From contig JAESIW010000166.1 in the NCBI GenBank assembly GCA_016802295.1, positions 82,492 to 146,491 on the forward strand: a DNA stretch of 64,000 nt. Direction: 5' to 3'. Under the pieces are notes generated by a model. The model did not search any database. It had not been told where the DNA came from and was given only the letters and a program-made list of their open reading frames with translations. Numbering within the stretch: position 1 is the stretch's first letter; the number at the start of each line of letters is the position of its first letter. This document shows positions 21,490-33,576 of this stretch, piece by piece. Source of the DNA: Brachionus rotundiformis (taxonomy: Eukaryota > Rotifera > Eurotatoria > Ploima > Brachionidae). A program made the position numbers and the translations under genes.

Positions 21490-23978
21490 CTAAGTTTGAC
21501 CTTCTTCCAATATTGAGAGGCGCCTTTCGACTGCCTCTCGATATTGATTGAGAATTTGTTTGTCTCTTAGCATGGGAGACTGTTGCGTTAGACAATGAAA
21601 TATCAGCTGAGCTTCTTTGTACATGTTGACACATTTTTGCGGCTTGCCAAAAAACTCTTCCATGGCAGCCTCGCGACACAGCTCAATAGCATGTATGTAC
21701 AACAGTTTGTCTGCGCACAAATTTATTCTCTCCATGTTCCATTTATTCCGGCTGAATTCGGTTATATACAACTGTTTGGACTGATACAAGCAGAATTTGT
21801 ACATATTATTCAATTGTTTGAGAATTTTTTTCACCTTGTCGGTGGTCTTCAAGCGCTCAAGTTCCAGCTCGTCTTTGGCATAGCTCAGACCAGGCTTCAG
21901 CAACTGAAGACACTTCAAATAAATGACCAGCTGTTCGGCTTTTTTGTACGAAACATCGGCCACTGTGAATTGGTCAACTGCTGGCGGACTAGTACCACAA
22001 TTGGACTTAATCAACGGACTGAACCTTGTCTTGGCCAACTCAATCAAATAATTACATAGCACTAGAATAAAATTCAACTTTTCTACAATTTCATTATGAA
22101 TTGTCTTTAAAATAAAAATAAGATAAATAAATTTTTTGATAAGCATATTTTTTTTTAATTTGGAAAAAAATCCGAGTCTGGCAGGACTCGAACCTGCAAT
22201 CTCCTGATTCGTAGTCAGACGCGTTATCCATTGCGCCACAGACCCTCTTAACCAAACACTTGAATAAATTTCAAAATAGCACTTACATCAAGTATGGTGT
22301 CCTCTTCCAGATTGTCGATCAACACTGGTTCACATTGGTTCATTATGAGCAAATTGCCTCTAGTCTCCAAGAGCCTATTGCTTGACGGCGAGGATGAGCC
22401 CACTTGGAACTTGGCGCCCTGAGGCGATGTTGAAAAAGCGGAAAAGTCATGCTGCTGAATCTCGTTTATTGAATTCAATCGGTTACGAGATGACATCTTG
22501 GACGAAAATTTGGACAACTCTGAGTCCCCAAAGCGTGGTGGTGTGACAGCTTTTTGAATTTTTTTTTCCATGAGTTTAAAATTTTCAATCTGTGATGGAA
22601 CTGGTTGGAGATCACTTGGACCTGCTGCCGACACTTTATTAATAAGAAAAAAATACTTTAATTTATCTAACACCAAATACTAGAATGTATCTAATTTAAC
22701 AGATAAAGACATCTACAATTATCATGCAAAACCTTACTTTTAGACAAATTAACACTATCTTTTAGTTTATTATTATTACTAAGCAGTACATAATCATTTA
22801 CTAAATCTGGTAATGAGAATTCTTTAAAATTATTATTATTTTGTTTAGATAATAATTGAGGAAATTTGGCTTAATTTGTAAACTACCTGCTAGTTCTGAT
22901 TTGGAATTGTGAACAGACGAGTGTGTTGACATAAGCTGATCTTGGTTGACCGCTTGGCTACCATCATTGTTATTTTTTTCAACCAGGAATTTATGTGTGG
23001 AAAAATCCTCAAAATTGATCCTATCCACGGGGTTTCGCTTAAGCATTTTAATTAGCAAGTCTTTTAGGTGAATAGAAGTTGAATTGGGAATACTGGCATT
23101 AATTAATTTTAATTAAATAAAATTTTTAAAATTAGCTTAATTGTATACTCTGGAACTAGATTAATGTGCTTTTCGTAGAAAATTTTCAAAGCCTGGGGCG
23201 AATCGGCGGTAAATGGCGCTTTTCCAGTCAAACACTGGTAAGCTATTGTCCCGATGCTCCAAAGGTCAGCTTTTTTGTCATAATGAAGGGACATTATCAC
23301 TTCTGGAGCCATGTACAAAGGCTAAATTTTGGACAAAATTAAAAGATAAGATTCAAATAAGTTTTTTTTCCATACAGATCCACACAAAGTAGCTGCCATC
23401 ACTCCTTCTTGAAGAAATCTGGCAAAACCAAAGTCTGCTATTTTAAGCTGAATGTCCTTGTTGCTGGCAACAGCCTTGTCCACTCGGAAGTTAAGGAGGA
23501 TATTCTGCGGCTTCAAGTCCCTGTGTACAATGTTATTGCTGTGTATGACGTTTATAGCTGCGGCGATCTGCTGCAGAAATAGTGATATGGTGTCCTCGCT
23601 AAGGGTGCCTTTGGCATGCAAATAATCAGCCAGATCACCACCATTGTAATACTTGAATTTTTTTAATTATTAAATTTAATTAGAATATAATTAAAAATTG
23701 AAGAAAAAAACCTCCATAACCAGATAGACGTGGTTTGTCGACTCTTTGAAGTCAAGAAGACATACCACGTTTTCGTGATGCAAAGCAGTAAGTTCTTTCA
23801 AAATTTTGATTTCCTTGGCAAGCAAATTTTGAGATTTTCCCAAGTTTTTTTTTGTTATGACTTTGATGGCCACTTCTTCTTTGGGCGGATTTTTGTGCCG
23901 ACCCTTGTACACAATTGCGAAAGCACCGTGACCAATTAGGTCCTTTTTCAGGTATTCGTAGTCGCCAATTGAATCCAT
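21490..23978 (-). CDS. ULK/Atg1-type serine/threonine kinase (autophagy initiation)
   Basis: Six exons: 23978-23712, 23651-23376, 23321-23149, 23092-22887, 22633-22287, 22104-21490, encoding 627 residues. The N-terminal kinase domain is complete: glycine loop IGHGAFAIVYKG, VAIK lysine, HRDLKPQNILL, DFG (IADFGFARFL), APE (YMAPEVIM), and the ULK-like lobe end LKIFYEKHINLVPDIPNST with RNPVDRINFEDF. A short serine-rich linker (about 150 residues, much shorter than in vertebrate ULK1/2) leads to a C-terminal helical region of about 200 residues matching the EAT/MIT position that binds ATG13. Family role: the kinase of the ULK-ATG13-FIP200 complex that starts autophagosome formation. Intron 22286-22105 contains a tRNA gene on the same strand. 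The exon 3/4 join uses GA|gtatac and gccag|T, which restores the conserved VPxIP segment. Confidence 0.9.
22173..22245 (-). tRNA. tRNA-Arg(ACG) inside a ULK intron
   Basis: The minus strand folds as a full cloverleaf. The acceptor stem pairs GGGTCTG with CAGACTC (one G-U). The D arm matches the A box (TGGCGCAATGG), the anticodon loop is CTACGAA with anticodon ACG (read as ICG), and the T arm is GCAGGTTCGAGTCCTGC with a perfect B box. The 3' CCA is not encoded. A T run follows at once on the minus strand (plus-strand a's at 22164-22170), giving a Pol III terminator. It lies in the same orientation as the host gene. Confidence 0.95.
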
Positions 23979-24403
23979 TTAGTTATTTACGTATTTCTCG
24001 AGTCTAATGTCAAAATTTATGAATGAATAAATTATAAAAATAATTTGCAAATAATTTATTAGTATTTATTATTATTTAAAAATAAATAAAATTTATATTC
24101 TTTTGTTAAATTTGTCTTCAATAGGAAAATATTTATCATTTATAAAAAAAAAATTTTTTTCTCTTTTTAATAGAACAAGTTAAAAGTGAAAGTGAGCCAA
24201 ATTTCGATTTATATAATCAAAACAAATACATATTTTTAATTATTTTAATTTAATTTTTAATAAAAAAACATTAAATTTTTTATTTCTTCAAATCAGCATT
24301 ACATTTAAATTAATTTATTTAAAAAAAAATAAAAAAAAAATATTTTTTTGCTCCAAAATTAAAAAATCGTTTGCATTTTTTTTAAAATTAAAATAAAAAA
24401 AGA
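23979..24403. other. Intergenic; no gene seen
   Basis: The divergent upstream region of ULK (minus) and UPRT copy B (plus). It is extremely AT-rich with long A and T runs. Nothing specific is identified. Confidence 0.35.
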
Positions 24404-25642
24404 TGCATACGTTTTAGATTAAGATAGACCGAGTTTTTTCTATTAATTGCTACTTGTGTATACGAGATCATAATCAAAATTTTAAGTGATACATAGATTT
24501 GAATCATATTCTTAAGAGTAGGTCTAAAATTCTTAAAAAATTGGATATTTTTTTAAATATTTGCCATGTTTATACATTTTTTTAAAGAAAATATTTTTTA
24601 AAATGAAAGAACCAGATTTGATATCGGACATGAAAGAATCTCCAGCCCAGCAGAATAAAAATGACCAAAAGAGTGCCAAGACCGATATGACCAATCTGAA
24701 GCTGAGTGCCAAAATAAGAGTACTTAAGTGCAATAATCAGATAAAAGAGCTGCACACAGTTCTCAGAGATTGGTAAATAGATTAAATTAAATAATTGTCT
24801 AAATAAAATTAATAATTATTTTTTTTTTTTCTAATTAAAAGCGAAACATCTCACAGTGATTTTAAATTTTACTCAGATAGATTGGTATGAGACAAATTTA
24901 AATAAATAAATAAATGAAAAAAACACTTTAAATTTAATTTAATTTAATTAATTGATAAAATAATTTAATAAAAGATTCGCTTGTTGGTAGAAGAGGGCCT
25001 AAACGAGCTGCCGTACAGTCCGACTACAGTGGTGACACCGTCCGGTTGTGACTATGAAGGAGTCAAGTACATAAGCGGTGTTTGCGGTGTGAGTATTATG
25101 AGAAGTGGTAAGTGTTGGACAGATTGGAAAAGCATGCTTTGAGCAATTTTAATTAAATTTAAAAATAAAGGTGAAGCTATGGAAAAGGGTCTGAGAGAGT
25201 GCTGCAGGAGTATTCGAATAGGCAAAATATTGATCCAGTCCGGTGACGAAGATAGCAAAAAGTCCTCTGTTATTTATGCCAAATTTCCCAAAGATGTCAA
25301 CACAAGAAAAATACTGCTCATGTATCCGATAATAAGTGAGTAGATAAAATAAGCTTATTTTTGTGCCAAGTTTTGTCAATTTAATTAAAAAAGCCAGTGG
25401 TTCAACAATCAACTTGGCAATTAGAGTGCTCAAAGAGCACAGTGTGGCCGAGTCAAACATCCTGATATTGTGTCTTTTCTCAACACCAAACGGACTTCAA
25501 ACAATCAGCTCACTCTATCCAAGCGTTCACATTCTCACATCTGAAATTCATCCATACGTGCCAACTGATTTTGGTCAAAGATACTTTGGCACTGAATAAA
25601 ATTATTAATTTTGCTTGTTTGTTGTTTATGATTAAAATTAAA
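24404..25642 (+). repeat. Duplicated UPRT block, copy B
   Basis: Direct repeat of 18553-19791. Here the upstream flank continues without a gap into the ULK promoter region, so this copy looks intact and correctly assembled. Confidence 0.93.
24603..25599 (+). CDS. UPRT: Uracil phosphoribosyltransferase-like protein, copy B
   Basis: Exons 24603-24772, 24842-24884, 24975-25107, 25171-25335 and 25394-25599 encode the same 238-residue protein as copy A. The introns are also identical, so the duplication is either very recent, homogenised by gene conversion, or partly an assembly effect. Motifs and functional reservations are as for copy A. It is followed tail-to-tail by a small chitin-binding protein gene and then the second arrestin gene. 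Confidence 0.92.
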
Positions 25643-25820
25643 TTTTAAAAGTTTTTAAATGCTGGTTTTTTAACTATTAGTTATTTAATTTAAAACACTA
25701 AAATAGATTTATAATCTCAATTCAAATCCTTGTCAAAAGGCTTTAAAATTTAAATAAAATATAAAATTTCATTATTTTTATTATTTTTTAATTAATTTTT
25801 TAAAAAAATTTAAATTATTG

Positions 25821-26186
25821 TTAATAATATTCTGATTGCATTGTACCACACTTGCCTCTAACATTTTCCTTGTTGTTACATATTTTTAGCTTGGAATCAA
25901 ACACCAGCCCAATAGGACAGTCCATTATATTCAGTATTCCATTAGCGCACATTTTAAATTTTTGACAATGTCCCTCAACTGGCGACAAATGGTCTGAATG
26001 TTGACAATTTTCTGATTCATACATCATTTTTTCCTCAATGGGATAACTTTCCTGGACATAATTTCTATTTTCATAGCTTTCAGCCGAAATTTTACCATAC
26101 TCCTCACTCGAGCTTGATTCATACAGCTCACCATTTACTTTCAAGATAATAAATATTTGAGTAATTAGCAAAAAAGTTTTAAACAT
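25821..26186 (-). CDS. Small secreted protein with one chitin-binding type 2 (peritrophin-A, CBM14) domain
   Basis: A single-exon 121-residue protein. Residues 1-19 form a signal peptide (FLLITQIFIILKVNG). Residues 20-58 are acidic and rich in Ser, Glu and Tyr. Residues 60-114 carry the six cysteines of a CBM14 domain: C-QHSDHL..., HCQKFKMCANGI, MDCPIGLVFDSKLKIC and GKC, with the aromatic/F-x4-C pattern typical of chitin binding. Such proteins bind chitin in cuticle, peritrophic membrane or egg coats. The short size suggests a matrix component rather than an enzyme. It lies between UPRT copy B and arrestin B and has no counterpart beside copy A. Confidence 0.82.
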   Translation of the reverse strand: MFKTFLLITQIFIILKVNGELYESSSSEEYGKISAESYENRNYVQESYPIEEKMMYESENCQHSDHLSPVEGHCQKFKMCANGILNIMDCPIGLVFDSKLKICNNKENVRGKCGTMQSEYY

Positions 26187-26328
26187 TTTTAAAATTATTT
26201 AATTTGAATAAAAATATTTTCCAGATTTAAATAGGTTTAAATGGCCGAATTAAGTGACATTGGTCATATTTTAATGTTCTCTACAAGTTTAATTAAAAGA
26301 ACTTTATAGGATTAAATTTATTTTTTAA

Positions 26329-27276
26329 TTACTTAAAAGGATTATTTGATAAATTTTCAATATTAAATAGAACTGTATGACTACCATCATCTGTTTCCGC
26401 ATTACAATTTATGTTTATGCCCGCATTGCCAACCAAGTCTTGAACAAAGGCTCCAGTTTTTACCCTAAATTCCAATTTATATGTTATCTCTAACATATCA
26501 TCAATATAAGTTGGTTGAACAAGAGGAACCTTAAATTTATCATCAATTTCAACTTCAGTGGCACTCAAGATTGGTGTTGGATGTTTGACTGTTGAAAGCT
26601 TTCGCTTGTAAATTGCTTTATTAGTTTTGTCTGCTTTGAAAACAATATTCTGAACCAAATAAGCTTCTAATCCATTAAGTTCTCGTTTACTTTCATTATT
26701 TACTTTTATCTTAAACTTAATTAATTGATCAATGGCATAGCTGTATCTCTCACAGGATAATTTGGCATGAATGATTCCACTTTTGGCACAGCACATGCCA
26801 TTTGTTTTTTTAAAGTTATGATTGGTCAAGCTAGTCTTGTTATGGGAGAAGCCGCAAGAATTTATGACCGTAAAGTACTGGGTTATTTTGCGGTCAATAG
26901 ACCAAGATTTTTGAAAAAAAGCGCACAAATGATAGCTGGTCTCTCCATTTTTGTGCTTGAAACTGGATGGCAAAGACTTGGGAAGATCAATTTGAAAGTC
27001 GTAATTGTACGATCCTGGATCGAGTTCATGATCTGGAACATTCTGTGCCAGAAAAGAGATGTTGGCCTTAAGGTAAGGCTGGAAACCTTGGGTGAAATTA
27101 TTTGAATTCTTCTTCTTAATTGTGCACGAACTAGACCCATTAATAGCTAAATTAATTGATTTTAATTTAACTGGTTGGGTTATGGTGAACTTGAGCGAGC
27201 CGTGGACTTTTTCGCCAGAAAAATACACCCGGTTAGCTCGCGAAAAATAGATCTCCACGTTTGTTAGATAACCCAT
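26329..27276 (-). CDS. Arrestin-domain (alpha-arrestin/ARRDC-like) protein B
   Basis: A single-exon 315-residue protein with two arrestin folds. The N-terminal fold shows YFSGEKVHGSLKF, LDPGSYNYDFQIDLPKSLPSSF and GETSYHLCAF; the C-terminal fold shows YAIDQLIKFKIKVNNES and ITYKLEFRVKTGAFVQD. Like arrestin A it has no PPxY tail. An unusual CC pair and short loop (GMCCAKSG) sits between the folds. The two arrestins are clearly diverged, unlike the UPRT copies beside them. Probable role: cytosolic adaptor in receptor trafficking, by family only. Confidence 0.86.
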   Translation of the reverse strand: MGYLTNVEIYFSRANRVYFSGEKVHGSLKFTITQPVKLKSINLAINGSSSCTIKKKNSNNFTQGFQPYLKANISFLAQNVPDHELDPGSYNYDFQIDLPKSLPSSFKHKNGETSYHLCAFFQKSWSIDRKITQYFTVINSCGFSHNKTSLTNHNFKKTNGMCCAKSGIIHAKLSCERYSYAIDQLIKFKIKVNNESKRELNGLEAYLVQNIVFKADKTNKAIYKRKLSTVKHPTPILSATEVEIDDKFKVPLVQPTYIDDMLEITYKLEFRVKTGAFVQDLVGNAGININCNAETDDGSHTVLFNIENLSNNPFK

Positions 27277-28171
27277 TTTGAATACTTAACTAATTTAATC
27301 ACAAGATTTGATTCAAATTTTGAACATTTAGTCAATTTATAGGAGATAGCTAAGTTTAATTTTAAAATATTTAAGATAAAAAGTTTACTTAATTAATAAT
27401 TTAAAGATAATGATAAGAAATATTAAGATGTTTTAGTAATGTTTTATTTTTAATTAATAGATTGTTCATTAAATTATTTGAAAATTAGGTAATATTTTTT
27501 TATTTTAATTTAAGGACGTATTGTGAAAATTTGAGTCTAAAAATAAAATGTAATTATTAAGTTAAATTATTATTAAAATACAAAATCAAATTAAAATTAA
27601 ATAAGACAAAAATTGTTTATGTTGATAAATATAAAGAATATAATTATATCTTTTTTATTTCTATTCTCATAAATTTTTATCATTGTTTGTATTTAAAAAT
27701 TTACTGTGCTAGTAAGCAATTTTAATTTTACTTAATAAAAGACGATCTTTTCCCTAATTAGCAAATAATGCCATTATAAATGATAAATGATGCAAATATT
27801 TGCCAGATGCAACTAATAGATAAAATTAGATTTTAAAATCCAAGAGTATATTTCTATTGATTATTCACTAGATCTGGTTTTAATCAGCCAACAACTTCCA
27901 GCAATGCCAATCTAGTTGGTAAATAAACTATATTTTATAGAGTAAACTAAAGTATATTTTGATCGAATGAGACAATATTTTTAACTGTAAGACAATATGC
28001 TTCTAAAACCACTAATATGGAAAGTGGATAATAGTTAAAATATACTAATTAATAAGCTTATTTAATTATTAAGACAAACTGTTAAAATTGCCAAAAAGAC
28101 AATAATTAAAACCCATATTATTTTAAAAAAATATTTAAAAAAAAACAAAAAATTTATTAAATTTAAAACAA
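27277..28171. other. Intergenic; no gene seen
   Basis: About 900 bp of AT-rich DNA between the arrestin B start and the 3' end of the first P450 gene. No repeat, tRNA or open frame is supported. Confidence 0.35.
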
Positions 28172-30008
28172 TTATCTTTTCTTTAGTAAAACTTTGGCAC
28201 CATTTTTAATGTAACGAACAACGCCTTCCTCTAGTTCTAACTTATTATCTAATGGCAAAAATTCAAAATTGACAATCAACTTGCACAGAGCTATCTTGAG
28301 CTCAATAAGAGCAAACTTCATGCCAATACAATTTCTGGGTCCGTTGCCAAAAGCCATGAAAGCAAGTGGATTTCGTTTGACTTGGTGTCTCGGTGGATAG
28401 AACTGGTTTGGATCGTGTGGTCCCCACAGATCGGCATCAAAATGAATGCTCAGCACATCGACAGCTATCGGTGTATCGACTGGTATGTCTATTCCCTTAA
28501 TGGTTGTCTTTTTGGTGCATCTACGTGCCACAACTCTTTAATATCATTGATTAATAAAAGAATATTCTATTATCTATATTTAATACATACGAATTGGCTA
28601 TGGGGTAGAATCTAAGGACTTCCTTGACAAACCAGTCGAGATATTTGAGCTCTTGGACAGAGTCTGAATTGATTAGGCTCAGATCAGTTCCAAAAGCTGC
28701 CGATATCTCGTCATGTAGTCTCAATTGTTCATCTGGATGAGTGGCAAGCACATGGCTGGCATAGCTCAATGCTGTGCTAGTGGTCTCGTAGCCAGCCAGC
28801 ATAAAAAGCAAAAGATTTGCTTCAATTTCCTTTTAAATTTTTAGAATTAAAAAAAAATATTCATTTTCCAATTACCTCTCCGGTAATGAAACGTTTTATG
28901 TCACCATAATTAACATTCCTATCATTTTCATTATTAATTCTGGCATCGATTAATAATTGAATATAATCCTTTCTATTTTTGTTGGATATATTTTCTCTTC
29001 TAGCCACTAGGTCACATATTTTATCTTTTAACCAAAAATATGGATGCCATTTTTCTTTATCTATTAGCTTACAAGCTACGCCATTTATAAAAAACATGGA
29101 ATGTAAAATCATTTCTTTAAATTCATAAAAATAAACTCCCATATATTCTGGTACTCTTGGATAAGCCGTATCTCGAAAAATGCTTTCAGACCGTTCATAA
29201 TAACCATTGACCAAGTCATACTGCATGTTTATATCAACACCAAATGCACAATTCCAAATGCTGTCCATGGTAAATCTCTTGAAATACTCGGACACATTGA
29301 CCTCTTTGTTTGCCTGGCCATCTTTATTCAACACATCAATCAGTCTATCAGCACAATTGACCAAAATAGGACCAAGCTTTATAAATAAATGAACACAATT
29401 TATCTTAATTTCAATTTATTTATCTCTTTACTTCTCTCAATTTGGCCGAAGAGAATGTAGGATTCATTATCATTCTCATTCTCTTCCATCTGCCTTTGCT
29501 GGATTCAAACAAGTCGATGTATGCATCATTTTCTTTTCTGTTCAAGAAGGATTTTTTTCTTGCAGAAAAATTGGTAGATTGCTTAATAAAAACCTCTTGG
29601 ATAATATCCAAATCACTGGTAACTATGACTGGCAAATGTCCTTCAAAATACCCATAAGTTTTGCCATATTTTTCTGTCCATTTTTTTATAATTTCCGAAT
29701 AATTTTTATCCTTATGGATTTGACGAAAGTTGCCATAAAAGAACTCATGCTCTGGGCTTTGGAGGCCTCTTTTCTTGAAGAATCGATAAGAGCACCAAAT
29801 TTTACTTTAGATATATAAAAGATATTTTAAGCTTTTAATAAAATAAAATATCAAACCTTATATATAAAAAACTCAGACTAGCCAATGATAATGTAGCTGC
29901 TTTAACTATAAACAAAAAATTGTATTGTGTATTTTTTATACTTTCTATCCAAATATTATCATTTAAAACTTGTAATAAATTATCAATTTCAAAATATTTA
30001 AAATTCAT
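28172..30008 (-). CDS. Cytochrome P450, CYP3-clan (CYP3A/CYP6/CYP9-like), tandem copy 1
   Basis: Heme monooxygenase of the ER membrane. Five exons: 30008-29857, 29804-29432, 29376-28876, 28829-28591, 28535-28172, encoding 542 residues. After an N-terminal anchor comes WCSYRFFKKRGLQSPEHEFF; then the C-helix GRWKRMRMIMNPTFSSAKL, the I-helix oxygen-activating motif AGYETTS, the K-helix ExxR in KEVLRFYP, and the heme loop FGNGPRNCIG with its Cys ligand. The layout and SPTF-like MNPTFSS with FKRFTMDSIWNCAFGV point to the CYP3 clan, usually involved in xenobiotic or lipid oxidation. The central part (about residues 220-290, the F-G region that contacts substrate) differs strongly from the two neighbours, while the flanks are nearly identical. 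Confidence 0.92.
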
Positions 30009-30643
30009 ATTAAATTTAGAAAATTTTAACTTTTAATTATTTAAATAAGCAAGCTTTGGCAAATGTTTACGAAATGTGAGTAGGCTGGTAAATTTTAAAG
30101 CAATTGTTCAGATTGAAAATAAAACCTTTTAATTTAAGTCTATTTTTAGAAAGTAAACAAGATTGCCTACGTAATTTTAAACCAAAATAACTAGTTTATT
30201 TATTATATAAAAACAAGCTATTTAATTAAGTTTAAATTTTTTAAATTTTAACATTCGCTTGATTATAATTTTTATTTTTATCATCTAGGATAAAAAACAA
30301 CCTACAAAATTAGAAGGCTAACCCAGTGATCACTTATAAAAATAATTTAAATAATTTTTGAAAATTAAACATAACTTTGTCATTCAAAATTCACAACTTA
30401 AATATCTATTAATTAATTAACACTATTCGATTGTTTATATAAACTATTAAAAATGCTTTTTTTTATTTTTTCGAAAAAAAATAAAGGATAATTTTAAATG
30501 ACTGACCTAACAACAATCAAGTAAATAAAAATTCTTAATTAAATTTATATTTAAAAAATTAGAAAAAAATAATTAAAATTTTATCAAAAATCAATTAAAA
30601 AAGAAAAGAGAATTTAAAGTAAAACTAAAACTTAACAAAATAT
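30009..30643. other. Spacer between P450 copies 1 and 2; no gene seen
   Basis: AT-rich; holds the promoter of copy 1 and the 3' end of copy 2. No open frame or repeat is supported. Confidence 0.35.
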
Positions 30644-32480
30644 TCAAACTCTCTTTTTTAATAACACCTTAATACCATTTTTTGGAAATCTGACCACTCC
30701 TTCTTCATATTCCAACTTATGAGTTTTGTCCAATGATTCCAAAAATTCAAAATTGACAATCAACTTGCACAGAGCTATCTTGAGCTCAATAAGAGCAAAC
30801 TTCATGCCAATACAATTTCTGGGTCCGTTGCCAAAAGCCATGAAAGCAAGTGGATTTCGTTTGACTTGGTGTCTCGGTGGATAGAACTGGTTTGGATCGT
30901 GTGGTCCCCACAGATCGGCATCAAAATGAATGCTCAGCACATCGACAGCTATCGGTGTATCGACTGGTATGTCAATTCCCTTAATGGTTGTCTTTTTGGT
31001 ACATCTACGTGCCACAACTCTTTTTATTCAAATTAGTTAATTAATCTACATATAGTTAAATAAAAAATTCAAATTACGAATTGCCGATCGGATAGTATCT
31101 AAGGACTTCCTTGACAAACCAGTCGAGATATTTGAGCTCTTGGACCGAGTCTGAATTGATTAGGCTCAGATCAGTTCCAAAAGCTGCCGATATCTCGTCA
31201 TGTAGTCTCAATTGTTCATCTGGATGAGTGGCAAGCACATGGCTGGCATAGCTCAATGCTGTGCTAGTGGTTTCGTAGCCAGCCAGCATAAAGAGAACTA
31301 AATTGGCTTCTACTTCCTTGAAACAATGTTTTTATATTAATAAAATTTTATTAATATCAATAAATAATACTTTTGGACTTAGTATTTTTTTAATTTCTGA
31401 ATAATCAAAAGACTTTTCAGTATTGTAATCAGCACTTGCATCAATAAGTAGCTGAATATAATCCTTTTTCTTGAGGTTTTCCTGGTCAAGTCTTTTTTTG
31501 ACCAATTCACCTATTCTATTACGAAGCCAAAAATATGGTAATAGTTTTTCATGATTTGCAAAATTTGCTTTTACAATCATCAAAATGGTAAGAACAAATA
31601 GAACGAATTCTTTCATTTCGTAAAAGTAGATACCAAGATACTGTGGCAAGATTAAATTGGAAGAAATTCTAAACACTTCTTCACATTTTTTAAAATATAA
31701 ATTATCTTTTTCATACTGCATGTTTATATCAACACCAAATGCACAATTCCAAATGCTGTCCATGGTAAATCTTTTGAAATACTCGGACACATTGACCTCT
31801 TTGTTTGCCTCGCTGTCTTTATTCAACACATCTATCAGCCTGTCAGCACAATTGACCAAAATAGGACCAAGCTTTATAAATAAATGAACACAATTTATCT
31901 TAATTTCAATTTATTTATCTCTTTACTTCTCTCAATTTGGCCGAAGAGAATGTCGGATTCATTATCATTCTCATTCTCTTCCATCTGCCTTTGGTAGACT
32001 GAAACAGATCCGAATTGGGATCATTGTCCTTACGACTTAAATATCCCTTTTTTCTTGCAGAGAAATTGGTAGATTGTTTGATAAAAACCTCTTGGATAAT
32101 ATCCAAATCACTGGTAACTATGACTGGCAAATGTCCTTCAAAATACCCATAAGTTTTACCATATTTTTCTGTCCAGTCTCTCAGTATTTCAGAGTAGTTT
32201 TTATTCTTTATAAGTTGGCGAAAGTTGCCATAAAAGAACTCATGCTCCGGGCTTTTGAGGCCTCTTTTCTTGAAGAATCGATAAGAGTACCAAATTTTAC
32301 TATTTTTACAGAAAAAAAGATAAAGGTTTTTAAAGCGGCTTTTTCAAATTACCCTAGGTAAACAAGGCTAATACTTGCCAATGTTATCGAAGATACTTTT
32401 AAAACACTGATTGGATTTATTTCTAGTTGAGTAATTTTTTCCAATATCTGCTCAACATTCAAATGTCTTAAGTTTTCCAT
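30644..32480 (-). CDS. Cytochrome P450, CYP3-clan, tandem copy 2
   Basis: Five exons at the same positions as copy 1: 32480-32353, 32299-31927, 31871-31371, 31316-31078, 31019-30644, encoding 538 residues. It keeps every P450 landmark: GRWKRMRMIMNPTF, AGYETTS, KEVLRYYP (ExxR) and FGNGPRNCIG. Exon 4 is almost identical to copy 1, whereas the first half of exon 3 is identical in protein to copy 3 (NKDSEANKEVNVSEYFKRF...NLYFKKCEE). The second half of exon 3 is unique. That pattern indicates exchange between copies. The exon 3 donor is AAA|gtattat. Confidence 0.92.
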
Positions 32481-33576
32481 TTTTTTGATATTTTTTTCAA
32501 TTTTAGAGAATTTTATATCATAATAATTTATAATAATTTTTGAATGATCTTGCTATTTTTGCTTTATGAAAAATTCTGGCATTACAAAGCCCTTTTACGA
32601 AGCAAAAAAGCTTTTCAAAAAATCATGATTTTTAATTTTTTTAAATTATTATACACTTTATAATTTAATACCAACTCCTAACAAATGTTGATATTGTTTA
32701 AATTTAACATAAAAATAATTTTCTTGATCAATTTTTGATTCAAATGGTAATTTTCAAATAGTTTACCACAAAATGTTTGACAAAATACTTCTAATTAATT
32801 TTCAAGTTTATTTTTAAATAAATAGCGAGACAGTCATTTATGGAAAAATAAGAATAACCACTTTGGAAAATTCTTTGTCAATCTGTATGAAATTTTACTC
32901 TTGTTAAATGTTGATTTTCCATATTAAAATTCCAAAGAGCAAATAATTACAATCTAGTTCATTTTTATATCTTGGATAAAATAATCAGTTTGACAAATCA
33001 TCAATAGATATTGTATAAATTTGAATTTTTAACCATTTTTATGAAAGATAAAAAAGTGACCAAATTTCCTATATTTTAATTTCATTTGGTCACTAGTTTT
33101 CTGGTCCATCAACTTGCTTATCAAAATTTTCTCTTACTTAAGAAAATAATATTAATTATTAAAGTATTATTCTTATTTTAAATTATTAGAATAAAGTCTT
33201 CACTTAATTATTTTATTAATGGTTTTTAAAATTTGGTCCATCATCATCATATATAGTCCTGAAATTGTTAATTAGTCATTATATCCTTATCACAAAAAGT
33301 TCATATCAACACAGCCTCTCTTATTTATTCATATTTTTAATCACTCACTGAAAAGAGACTTGCTGGTAAAATTATACTATAATGGGCTTTTTTAAAAATT
33401 GGAATAAAAAAAGCATTTAAAGATCAGTCAAGTATTCATTATTCAATTTAATCTAATAGTTATTTTTAAAATAAAAAAGAAAAATTTTATTATTTACTTA
33501 ATTATAAAATTAAAATAAATATTTTATTAAATAAAAACTAATTTCACTATCATCAAGGTAATATTATTTAATGGAT
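32481..33576. other. Spacer between P450 copies 2 and 3; no gene seen
   Basis: About 1.1 kb of AT-rich DNA with the promoter of copy 2. Nothing further is recognised. Confidence 0.35.
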
